NCBI RefSeq assembly: GCF_000149955.1
Contig: NC_030989.1
Span: 4,476,402 to 4,540,401 of the forward strand
Direction: 5' to 3'
DNA from: Fusarium oxysporum f. sp. lycopersici 4287
Lineage: Eukaryota; Ascomycota; Sordariomycetes; Hypocreales; Nectriaceae
Length of the DNA: 64,000 nucleotides
Shown: positions 45,401-55,841 of the stretch, piece by piece
Numbering within the stretch: position 1 is the stretch's first letter
Layout of the letters: each line of letters starts with the position of its first letter
Program-made: the position numbers and the translations under genes
The notes under the pieces: model-generated
What the model was told of the DNA's origin: nothing
What the model saw: the letters and a program-made list of their open reading frames with translations, nothing else
Databases searched by the model: none

Positions 45401-47048
45401 CATGGATATCATGGCATACGAAAACATTGATATCAAGTCCATACACATTCAAATCGACGTATCTGGAATGAGTGTATGGAATGTGGAAGGTCGGAGAAAA
45501 GGAAAACAACTATTTGGAGATGGCGCTGATTTCACAACGTGGAAGCTGAAACTCTGCGACTCCAATATCACTTCTGATGGAAGATTTGGAGACAACTGCA
45601 CCTTTAGATTGGACAACGAGAACTCCCAAGAAAATACGAGACAGCCTGAGAGTGACGGTGTCGCTAAACCAGATCATATTCCATTCCCACCTGGTTCTTA
45701 CAGCTACCCTTTCGAATCAACTGTTGACTGTACTCTCCACCACGCCAAGAAAATTTTCCTTGAAGATACAAATTGGACTGTATTTGTTGTCATGGAGTTT
45801 CTGATTCCAACCCTCATATTCCATTAATGAAAGAACTACCTGTTATTCAAATTCCACGTCAGCTGAGACCGAGAAGCACTGCCACCAATCAATCGCTCGG
45901 ACAACAGAACGAGGGCATTTCTTTCTGTGTCGACTTGCCCTATAAGATATCTCCAATTGGCGGCAGGATCCCCATCACAGTCACTCTCGGGCCTGTTAAC
46001 AATGACCTTCGAGCTGAGTACTTAACCTACACCATCGTACAAAGAGGCAAACGGTGGACGCAAGATCGGGCAACGCAAAAAACAGATGAGCAGAAGCTTG
46101 TGCTTTTGGAAAGATTCATACTTGAAGAGTCCACCCGTGTAGGAGACGATGACTCCAGTGAACAGTATGAGGAGGAAGCAGCCTTCTCATGTGAAAGTGA
46201 CGAGTCTTGCAAGACATTGTTCGTAAAAGGTTATCTGCCAAACTTGGATCCTGATGACCCTGTTTCTATCTCTGATGATCTCATGTTGCCAACCTGTAAG
46301 CAGATGAAAGCCGGATGGCTGGTAGGTCAAGAACCTCTGGAGCTAACTTGTTCGACTCCATTTATCGAGTTGAATCATTTCATCCAAGTAAGTTTCTTTC
46401 CTATGATTATGAAACAGGGCTTAAAGATAACCTTGGCTATTCACCACTATCCCATCAGTTGTTAGAACTGATATCAGCTCCCTCTTTTCGAAAGACTAAT
46501 TAACCTTTCAGGTCACCGTGGGCGGATCACGACTTGATTCAGATCAATCAGAATCACGGATCCTGGAGACGATTGAAAAGATTCCTATCGCAATAATCGA
46601 TTACCGAATTACTCACAGAAGTGATCTCCTCGTTGATAGTATGGCTCATGAGTCATCGCCTACGAATAACAGGACAGCAACCTGTGGTTGCCCAGACGCA
46701 TATATTTATGAAGAATGCCTCTCATGGGATAAGACGCCACCGACGAATAGGCCTATTAACGCAACACTTCTTACAGAGACATCTCTCTATACAAGGGAGG
46801 TACATGGAGGAAGTGAGGACGACGTTCGACATAAAAATACAAGACTTGAGGAAGCATGGAGTCAGCCGATTCAGGGTCCCAGCAAGCCTCAACATTGGGA
46901 AGTCGTTCGCGATAGATCAAGGAATTCAAGCATGTCAGAGCATTCAATTGATGAACAGACTTCGGACTTACATACCGCTGAAGACACCCTACAGAGCTTT
47001 GGCTTTACTACCGACCCTCGGGACGAACCGCCGCCGTACAGCGATTAG
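42474..47048 (+). pseudogene. NLR-type gene: PNP/UDP phosphorylase - NB-ARC - TPR-like - arrestin with PPPY, disrupted
   Basis: Read from ATG 42474 in domain order. A nucleoside-phosphorylase-like effector domain comes first (YTIAWIAPLEIEAQAARHML, FGLFVGVAAGLPNL, YGVIGLEMEAAGTMN, GVIRGVCDYADQHKN). Next is an NB-ARC with P-loop VLCGISGSGKTQLARQY and a Walker-B-like WLTVIDNA, then GGFPLALELAG. Helical TPR-like repeats follow (LLCGLAKSCENTREFEMAEE). An arrestin fold comes after them (HPILVFSLQDDG, SYPFESTVDC, IQIPRQL, ISPIGGRIPITVTLGP, LETIEKIPIAIIDYR), ending DEPPPYSD. A 124-bp intron lies at 46388-46511. Breaks: a one-base loss near 42870, a shift at about 44067-44095, an in-frame TGA at 44727-44729, and a one-base loss near 45795. 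The TPR-like part and arrestin share one unbroken frame (44823-45827). Confidence 0.82.
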
Positions 47049-47209
47049 CCTACATCAATGGAAGTATCTTAGAAGCAAGCGATCCTCAACAGACCATAAT
47101 CTGGTCAAACAAAACAAAAAGTCCAAGATGGAGACGGCGTAACGAGATTTTCCTGCAAAGGACTTCCCGTTGATCCTCACAGCGGTGGAAATTGCCATCC
47201 CATTGTTTC

Positions 47210-48815
47210 CTATCTAAACTGCACCTTTTCCCAACGAGGTCTCCTCGACATGCTTACCTTGATATCCCCAGCCGGCTTGAGAGATGTCAAAGGAAGCTTC
47301 GATCTGTCCATCTGAGGAACATTGAATGTCTTCGTCGTTGGAGCCATATCAAAGCCAAGCAGAATGCTTCCCGCAAAGGTTAGGACTTCATAAGATGCAA
47401 AGTGGCGACCAGGGCAGAGGGTATTGCCACCACCAAACGGTCTGAACGCGGCAGCCCTTCGGATCTTCTGCTCCTTGGTGAGGACCTTGGACTTGAAGAA
47501 TCTTGTGTGGTCAAAGACATCCGCGTCTGCACCCCAGGTTGTTGGATCGGCGTGGATGAATGCTGTTGGCATCTGAACCTGAGCTCCTTTCTTCAGGAGC
47601 CAACGATCTTGAATAAGGGTGTCTTCGTTGGTGTACCGCACTGTCGCAATGCCACTCGTCATTCGAAGTACTTCGTCATATGTTGACATGAAGACTGTGC
47701 ACCTCTCACGAATGGTGGTGTAGTCGAGAGATACAATCTCAGATGCAGGATCTTCAATAGTGGCTTCAAGCTCGGATCGAATCTCCTTCAAAAGATCAGG
47801 TCTGGAGAAGATCGATATCAACAGCCAAAAAGTCGTGGGAATGGTGTTTCCAACAATGGCAAGGATGCTGCCAAGTAGAGCGCGGGCATTGTTCTCATTA
47901 CTCAAACCTCGTCGGATGCCTAAGCCGGAAAGCTCCTTAATGAACGAGCAAGCAGTATCCAGACCGTCGTCATTGAGGTACTTCAAGAATGCATCGACGA
48001 GCTCTTTGCGAGTTCTCTGCGCTGTGGAGTGCTTCTTGGGGCTCAGAAACCAAGGGACTCCGAGGAGAAGCACCTTGATATTGGGCCTCCCAGTCCCTGC
48101 CGATGTCAGTACATATCATCTTGCCTTGGCCCGAGAGAAGCTTACCAGAATGTTGAATTCAGCGATGGGTCAATAGTGAATGGATCCTTCTCGCCAAAAC
48201 AAGCAGAGTTGTTTGTTCTCATGAACAGATCCTGAACCCAAGCATAAAGATCGATTGTCTGACTTGAGGGAAGCTCATTGATGATGTTGAGTAGTTTGGT
48301 ACGAATGAGCGTGCACAGTTCATCAAGAGATTCTGTACCCGGGAGCAAAGAAGCCTTTTGAACTCTATGAATCTCACCATACATGCCATTCTCAGTATGA
48401 GCATCCCGAAAGATGAGCTCGATACCGGCCTCATCGAATCCCATCATTCGACGAAACGCCGGTATCATAGCTGGGCTGAATGACAAAGAAGTCGTGTTGC
48501 GCTGAACAGCTTGTACAAGTTCTGGAGATGTCACAATGTAGTTCTTCTGTCCCGACATGTCAATCGTGAAGATTGGATGCGGTTGTTGAGCGCTGAAGAG
48601 ATTAGCGACGGTCAGCGGTAGTGGTATGATACTTACCTGACGAGATCAAAGTATCGCAGGCCATGCTTCAACAGTCCGTAAATGTGACTGAAGTAGGGGA
48701 CGGTCTCCTTGACGTAGGGTGGCTCTCTGGCGTCGGGCTGCTTTCTGGTAGCCAGAGCGACGATGGCTACCACTACGCAGCAAACCACCCCAATGGTGAG
48801 GTTGCTCAGAGCCAT
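47210..48815 (-). CDS. cytochrome P450 A (CYP7/8-like type)
   Basis: Membrane-bound heme monooxygenase. Exons on the minus strand: 48815-48637, 48592-48146 and 48086-47210, 500 aa. N-terminal anchor LTIGVVCCVVVAIVALA. The I-helix reads LAIVGNTIPTTFWLL, with N-T-I-P in place of the usual A-G-x-x-T, as in the CYP7/CYP8 type. ExxR is DEVLRM and the heme loop RPFGGGNTLCPGRHFASYEV. The acceptor at 48087-48088 restores the frame into NIKVLLLGVPWFLSP. Start at ATG 48815, although an in-frame ATG lies at 48827. Left border of the P450-rich cluster, diverging from an O-acyltransferase gene; oxidation of a hydrophobic scaffold is inferred. Confidence 0.9.
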
Positions 48816-49709
48816 TGTTATCGACAACTACTTTCCGTCTACCCTATGCCTGAGCGTACAGATTTGCTTGAACAAAGTATTCCTCTGTCTTGCGCGGGAA
48901 TTGCCTAGATACCGATGTCTCGACAACAAAAGACCGAGAAAGCTGCAGTTCCAGTTCCACGTTCAGTCACAGTGGATGTATCCAGCTCTGTTTCTAATTC
49001 CGTTCAGCTAATCAAGCATGAAAAAGTAAGCGCTGCCATATCCAGCCGTCTGTCCATGTCATATGTAAGTGGAGATCATCATGCCCCCATCCAAACCCTT
49101 GACAAACAAGTCCCTGACCTCCACCAGCGACATTCCGAAGATCAAGGAGCGCAAAAATGACAGCTAAGCCTCCTTGGTAGCGGAAGTCGGCTCCGCAAAC
49201 TCATCAAGTTAGAGAGCAACCAACAAAGATTATGGAGTCGTATCAAGGGCGTGTGCTTATGAGACAAGGATGTATCGGCTATCTAGCCAGGACAAGGGTA
49301 GGGACTACCGTTGCATTAAAGGATCGGGACCCTCTCTAGCTTCAACCGTTGAGATTTTCGCGGGTGGCTTTTTGCAATTGTCCGATGCAAGGAATTGCGC
49401 GCCAAGGCGTTTGGTGGGTTACTTTGGCACTTGCGGCTTATCTCAGAAAGTAGACTCGGGTCTTCTCGAAACGGTTTCCGGTTCAGCGTTAGTTGGTGCT
49501 GGGATGCCTTGTGTTCAACGTTATGAAATGGCTCACAGCGATGAAGCCTGTAGAGGCGTTTCATCAGCCCCAGTGACAGCTCAGCAATTCTCGTACGAGT
49601 ATCAGCTATACTAACAATAGAGCCAACAGCCATCCAGCAGATCCAGCAGCCCTTCTGCAGGTCTTGAAGTCTTTGGAGGTTCTGTACGCCCTCAGTTCTG
49701 TCGGTAACA
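48816..49709. promoter_or_regulatory. divergent promoter region, P450 A and O-acyltransferase 1
   Basis: About 0.9 kb separating divergent cluster genes. Short ORFs on both strands are not recognisable. No factor site assigned. Confidence 0.5.
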
Positions 49710-50954
49710 ATGGCTTGCCGACTCTACCTTCACCCGCTTGTCATTTCGACAGCCCAGCAATTCTTCTTCATTTACATCGCGGGCTTCACATCTCGCACAT
49801 CAATTCTTCGCCCAGTTGGGTTCATTATCTTTCTCATCTCAACGTTCGTTGCGCTCGCTACGTTTGAAGACTTTGTCGAACCGCCAGGATGGGTCTCCAG
49901 AGCCATCATCTCTGCATTTCCGCAAATCTCGCTGACGTACTTTGAGCGGATGATTGTGCGTAAAATTGCATACGCTGAGGATCGTGAGAAGAAAGACCAA
50001 GAACCTCAATCGAGGATTGCGGAATTTCGCAAGCGATATGTCTTTGGGCAAGAAGTTGCGTCTTCAATGAGAGGGTTGGGCACGCCTTGGGAGATCAGAA
50101 ATATTCACCATTTCGACTCTCAAGACCCGACATACGTGCCTGCAGCGACGCCATTTGTGTGTATCAATCTTCTAAAAGTCCTTCTTTGCTATTTTGTCCA
50201 CAAGCTGTGCATCACGACACAATTGAGTCTCGATCAGCAGTACATGGCTCCAAACTACGTGCCCATCTTTCGCCGCGTTGACGAAGTAACACTGGCAGAG
50301 CTGCAAGTTCGGTACATCGCGACTGTCACAACAGTTGTGTCAATTTTCTGCTTCATCCAGGGCGGTTACTCTCTCGCCTCTGCAGCATCGGTAACCATGA
50401 ATCCGAAAGCTGTCAAAGATTGGAGACCGATTTTCGGCGAACTGACAGAGTCCTACTGTCTCCGGCAATTCTGGTCGTAAGTTTTCAGCGTACTTTTAGT
50501 GGACGACCGCTAATTTTTCAGCACGTTTTGGCACCAAGGGCTGCAGAATAATCTTCGGGGCACTGCGACATGGATTGTCAAGAACATCTTTCGCATGAAG
50601 TCTTATTCGCTTCCATCACGGTATCTAAAGATTCTTCTGGCTTTTGCGTTGTCTGGCTTGGTTCACGTCCCAAGCGACATGGGCAGCGCAGTCTCTGCAA
50701 AGGACAGCGGAGCGATCCAGTTCTTCAGCACGCAATTGATCGGGTTGATGCTGGAGGATGTGTTTGGTGATTTGTTTCTTCCTCTCTGGAAGTACAAGTT
50801 TACTCGGATACTGGCGAGACTTGCTGGTTACTTTTGGGTTATTTCTTTTCTTGCTTGGTCTGGGCCAGTTCGGTGGTTTCCAGTCATTCTACAGCAGCGC
50901 CCGGAGACGGAATTGATAAGGCTCAGTGCTTTCAAGCCGTGGCTAAAGTCATGA
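49710..50954 (+). CDS. membrane O-acyltransferase 1 (wax-synthase/TRI7-like)
   Basis: Two exons, 49710-50476 and 50522-50954, 399 aa. Multi-pass membrane protein. The wax-synthase-type core is visible: RPIFGELTESYCLRQFWSTF with WHQGLQ, then a helix AFALSGLVHVPSD in which His is the probable catalytic residue. FWHQ plus SGLxHxP are the marks of this group, which includes acetyltransferases of fungal terpenoid clusters such as TRI7 and the pyripyropene acetyltransferases. The reaction is predicted to be O-acetylation of a hydroxyl made by a cluster P450. Expression is probably coordinated with P450 A across the shared upstream region. Substrate unknown. Confidence 0.85.
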
Positions 50955-51396
50955 GCTGTTGGTAAGATTACGTTATTAGACTGTATGGATGAATTGAAAA
51001 AGCCTCAGAAACATCACCTTATTGTGAAATTCGTGGTTAAGAGCTTGAGATTGAGCTGTGAAATGAATAGCATCCAGTCAAGCGCTACACTTGGTCCTGA
51101 ATCAACCACTGACCATCGTCTTGAATGATCTTTGAGCGTCTCAAATAGTAACATTGTCACTTGAGAGAGCATAAATACCCTCGTATCATAGATAATACAA
51201 TCAGCCTCGTGCGGTCTGCGAGTTTATTGCAGCACCTGTTGAGTGCATTGGTGCTGAAACAAGCGAAAATTAGTGCTTTCAGTGGCGTATGGGCTCTAAA
51301 TTTAGTGCTAACCCACTCACTGTAAACCGTGTACTTAACATTTCTCGTTCTTACTCCAACCTTTTATCTCATTATCATCACGACTTTTCAGGCAAC
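50955..51396. other. intergenic region, promoter of P450 B
   Basis: TATA-like ATAAAT at 51171. An in-frame ATG at 51289 would give a 36-residue longer P450 B. Nothing else seen. Confidence 0.45.
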
Positions 51397-53139
51397 ATGA
51401 TATCACCTCTTTACGCCATCGGCGGACTGTTACTGGCATATATTGGCCTGAGTACACTGCAGCTACTCTACAACTACAAGAAAGCCAAATCTATTGGGCT
51501 TCCCGTTCTCATCACGCCAATTGATCCATCCGTACGCTTAGCTTCCCTCTCAAATGCACTGCAGCTAATGCCTTTAGAATGTCCCATATTTGCTTTGCAG
51601 CAGCTTCTTGGAGCCTCTCTTAAGAAAGATTCTGCCTTTTGGACTTGGAAACTTTGTTGAATACAACAGCCGGGATTGGAATTATGAACAGATTCATGAT
51701 CTTCAAGAACGAATTGGCGACACGTTCATCATTGTCAGCCCGAAGCAGATCCGCGTGTTCACAGGTAACGCAAAGGCTAGTGACGACCTCTGTCGCCGTC
51801 GCAGAGACTTTGTTAAAGCCGTGGCTCTCTACAAACCACTAGAGATCTTTGGTCGCAATGTCGTAACGACTGAAGGAGATGATTGGGTGAGACATCGACG
51901 GATCACAACGCCGCCCTTCAATGAGAGGAACAGTGCGCTTGTTTGGGACGAGTCCAAGAGGCAAGCTACCGACATGCTCAAGATGTGGGCATCAAACCCG
52001 AAAGGCGTCGTGAACCCTCAGAGCGACACCATGGTTCTCGCTCTCCATGTCCTCACTGCCGCTGGGTTCGGCAGAAGCTACACCTTCGGCAGCGGTTTGG
52101 AGAGCGCATTGGAAAACCACAGCCTCACATATCGTGATTCACTCAGTCTCATTCTGGGCAATCTGTTCACTGCTGTTTTCACAGCCACGCTCAATCTTCC
52201 CACGTGGATGCTGCCCTCTAAGTTCAAGCAGGTTCAAGATGCCGTGGTCAACTTTCGACAGTACATGGCTGAGATGGTCGCCGAAGAGCGTGAGGCCATG
52301 GATGCTGGGGCAGAAGAACAGGACAACCTCATGAGTATTCTTGTACGAGCATCTGAGAACCAGAACAAAGAGGGCAAAGGGACTCGTCATTTGACAGACT
52401 CTGAGATTTATGGCAATCTGTTCAGCTATAACCTCGCTGGTCACGAAACAACGTCCAACACTCTTGCTTACGCGACAATCCTCCTCGCAGCGAACCCCGA
52501 ATGGCAGAAATGGGCAGCAGAAGAGGTCGATCAAATCACAGCTGGAGTCGACTTGAAGGACCTTGACTACGAAACATATTATCCTCAATTGAAGCGCGTT
52601 CTCGCGATCATGGTACGTCAGCCACCAGGCCAATTGATCACCACTAACATAACCAGCACGAAACACTCCGATTATTCGGCGCAGCAAGGGCAGTTCCTAA
52701 AACAACACTCGTAGACCAAACTCTCAAAGTCAACGGCACATCATACACAATCCCCAAAAACACATTCGTCGGCGTCAATCTGGCAGGCCTGCACACATCC
52801 TCCGCCTCATGGGGCGACAACGCGCTCCAATGGCTCCCCAGCCGCTGGATCACCACCGACGAAACAGGCGAAAAGCTCGCTCCCACGCCCACGGGCGCGT
52901 TCCTCCCCTGGGCCGCAGGCCCACGAGTCTGCCCCGGCAAGAAATTCTCGCAGGTAGAATTCGTGGCCGTCATGGCGTGTCTCCTCAAGGAATACACCGT
53001 GGAGCCTGATGCAGAAGGTGACCTCAAGGAGGCGGCGTCAAGGGCCCTCATGGAAGAGGCGAAGCAGTCTAGTTTCAATTTCCTGCTCAAGGTGAAGCAT
53101 CCTGAGAAGATCAAGCTGCGGTGTGTGCGCAGAGTCTAG
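51397..53139 (+). CDS. cytochrome P450 B (AGHET type)
   Basis: Exons 51397-51531, 51578-52612 and 52657-53139, 550 aa. The 46-base first intron is needed to join VLITPIDPS to NVPYLLCSSFLEPLLRKI; without it the frame stops at 51658. N-terminal anchor PLYAIGGLLLAYIGLSTLQL. Substrate-side helix WVRHRRITTPPFNERN, the C-helix block of this family. I-helix YNLAGHETTSNTLAYAT; ExxR HETLRLFGAARAVP; heme loop FLPWAAGPRVCPGKKFSQVE. Introns two and three fit consensus. This clan includes CYP5- and CYP3-like fungal enzymes of secondary metabolism. It should oxidise C-H bonds of the cluster's scaffold, with electrons from the common P450 reductase. Confidence 0.9.
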
Positions 53140-54038
53140 TGTAGCGGATCTCACAGATACGTTAGTGGGCGTTGTTAGGTCGTACGTAGGGCTACAGGGC
53201 TCGAGTGGAGGTTACATCAATGCTACACGTTCCAGAATGAATCCTTTCATTTAGGCAGAGTGCACAGACTTTTTGTCTCCGCAAGGACCCGGGTCTAAAA
53301 CGGGATCCGCAAGCCACGATGATCCTTGGTGTTGGCCCGCTATCTCGCTGCTACGTGTCAGGCAAAGCATGATTTTATCACAAACAGATTCAGAATCTTA
53401 ATAGATTGACCCACTACGTAAAAAAGTTGTCTTAGGCTTCTACCTTTACAGCATAGCCCCTTCGTCAGTGGATGAATTAGGTGAGATTCTAAATCGCTTT
53501 CATCCCTTGCAGGAAACCTGCAGTCAGCATTTCTGCGGCCGAAATGCCGCTGCATCCGTTTCCGTCAACTTGATTTACAAGTCCTTAGGTAATCATGTAG
53601 TTACACGCCTTGCAGGGGATGATCACCAGTAAAGACATCGTGGGGGCATGAGATAAACAAAGATCGTGTAGATCTCTATCTAACCGACTTGCCTCCTTGC
53701 ATCCACATACTAGCCCATCCATTCAAAGCGCAGACCACTATCACAAGCATCCCAAAAGCTGAGCAAAGCAAAAAAGCCCCCAGAATCATTCACTAGCCGT
53801 TTCACCGATGATACCCTGCCTCAGGTAATGGTTGGCGTGTGGATAACGTCCACCGAGCTGACTGTCATGAATCCGTAAAATCCCATATCCCAGTAATTAC
53901 GAACCTGTTGGTCGGTAGCCTAGCCAGTAGCTCTATTTATGGAGTTCAAAGCCATTCCTTGCATGATTTAGATAATATCCGGGCCGGTGTTTGACAGCGG
54001 ATATCCACAAGTGACAATTTCTTTATCACGTTGCGAGA
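53140..54038. other. intergenic region, promoter of P450 C
   Basis: No gene seen apart from a short minus ORF (53358-53555) without family features. Confidence 0.5.
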
Positions 54039-55736
54039 ATGCCTTCTCTAAGAATGCCATCGAGAGTTTTGAAGGACATGTTCGATTTCGATATGATGGA
54101 CGCTCCTTTCTTTAACGCTTCGGCGAGCACTATTGCCCTGGTGGCGGTATTGTTACTGCTTTCGACGCATTGTATTACTACGATTCGGTATTCGATACAG
54201 CGGTTTTGTGATCGCCGATACCAAGGAAAAGAGCCATCGACACTTCCATATGTACTACCAGGGGTTGGTTCAGCACTCAGTCTGATCAGAAATCCCCATG
54301 GATTCTTCAATTCCATTGTGTATGTTAACTCGCCCTTATTTCACTTCTCAGCTAACATTTCCCAGCCAGAAAGTCGAGAATGGTGAGCCCATTCGCATGC
54401 GTCTAGGCAACGTCCATGCGTATCTTATCCACGGCACAAGAAACGTCCAACAAGTCTTTCGATGTTCAAAAGAACTCACCTTCGAGAATTTGCTCTCCGA
54501 GTAGCTCAAAAAGTCAAACGTCTTCCTGCCAAAGATGCTGCGTTAGTAGCAAAGGATATATCGGGATCGTCACGATTGCCGTTAACCGAGACTCGTGAGG
54601 AAGATCGTATATGGAGAAAGTTCCATGAGATCTACGAGTCCCACCTCATTGGCGCTAATGCAGTATCTGCCCTTACAGAGTTGTTCATTGATACCATGAT
54701 TGATGAGCTCGGTACTGCTGCCACTCAGGGGCCGATTGAGATTGGCATTGACGAGTTCATGAAGCATCATATGTTTCGAGCTTCTACCATTGCTCTCGCA
54801 GGTCGAAAGGTCTTTGACATTGATCCCAATTTCGCAGATGTGTTTTGGGACTACGATGAGGATTTCATGTCCTTACTGTACGGTATTCCCAAGTTTCTCT
54901 GTCGAAAAGGCTCCAATGCCAGGGACAAGTGCCTGGAGACCGTAAAAGGCTATCTCGATCAAGGTTGGCAAAACCTTGATTGGAGAGCCTGTCACGAACA
55001 AAACCGTGATTGGGAACCAAACTTTGGATCCAAGCTTGTTCGTGAAAGAGAAGTTGCCATGGAGAAATATGGTATTGGCCTTGATGGAAGAGCTTCTTTT
55101 CAAATGGGTCTAATCTGGAGTATAAACTCGAATGCTATTCCCATGACATCTTGGATTATCATTGAGATTCTCCGTCGACCAGAGATTTTCAAACGGATTC
55201 AAGAAGAAGTTGCTACGGTCTTCGACAAGGACACCAAGCAAGTTGACATTGTGGCACTCAAGAAGCTGCCATTACTCAACTCAGTATACTTGGAATGTCT
55301 TCGTCTAAGATCATCAGTGTTTGTAGTCCGCAAACTACGAAACTCGATCGAGCTAGACGGCTATACGCTCAAAGAAGGCAATCTCGTCCTCGCACCATCA
55401 TACCTTGCACACAACGCCCCAGAAGTATGGTCATCATCCGCACATCCCCCAGAAGAATTCTGGCCAGAGCGCTTCATCAAGAAAGGCAACTCTGGGATCT
55501 CAGCAGGCAATTATTTCCCCTACGGAGGCGGCGCAGCAATGTGTCCAGGGCGGAATTACGCTAAGCAGGAGATTCTGTCAGCGGTTGTTTTATTCTTTGC
55601 ACACTTTGAGATTGAGCCGTTACGGTTTGTGGATCGTGAAGGGAAGACCTCGGATAGAGGGCCTGAAGTTGGAAATGAAGCGAGGGGCGTCGCAAGGGTT
55701 GATAGAGATTTACTTGTCAGATTACAGCGCGTTTAG
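54039..55736 (+). pseudogene. cytochrome P450 C (CYP7/8-like type) with a one-base frameshift
   Basis: Exon 1 54039-54319 and exon 2 54366-55736 (intron 54320-54365). N-terminal anchor IALVAVLLLLSTHCITTI. The frame runs to VFRCSKELTFENL and would then hit TAG near 54507. One base is missing at about 54488-54496 (a T-run, ENF-like), after which ALRVAQKVKRLPAKDAA continues normally. I-helix block IWSINSNAIPMTSWI (N-A-I-P type, like P450 A); ExxR LECLRLRS; heme loop NYFPYGGGAAMCPGRNYAKQ. Every other signature is intact and no other stop is present. This is either a very recent loss or a sequencing error in a homopolymer. It ends 105 bases from the convergent O-acyltransferase 2. Confidence 0.8.
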
Positions 55737-55841
55737 GATACCATGAGTCAATTGCTAGGATCGCTTTTCGATGATGATGAAATAACTCAATTCTCCATTT
55801 TGCCAAGTTTAATGACTGATAACATGAATGTGATGTCTAAC

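Noticed and set aside
46388..46511. A further break in the arrestin part at 46.4 kb
   Set aside because: Explained by a normal intron (GTAAGT..TTTCAG) with correct phase.
51397..51660. Frameshift in P450 B near 51600
   Set aside because: A consensus 46-base intron (51532-51577) restores the frame exactly into the expected family sequence.
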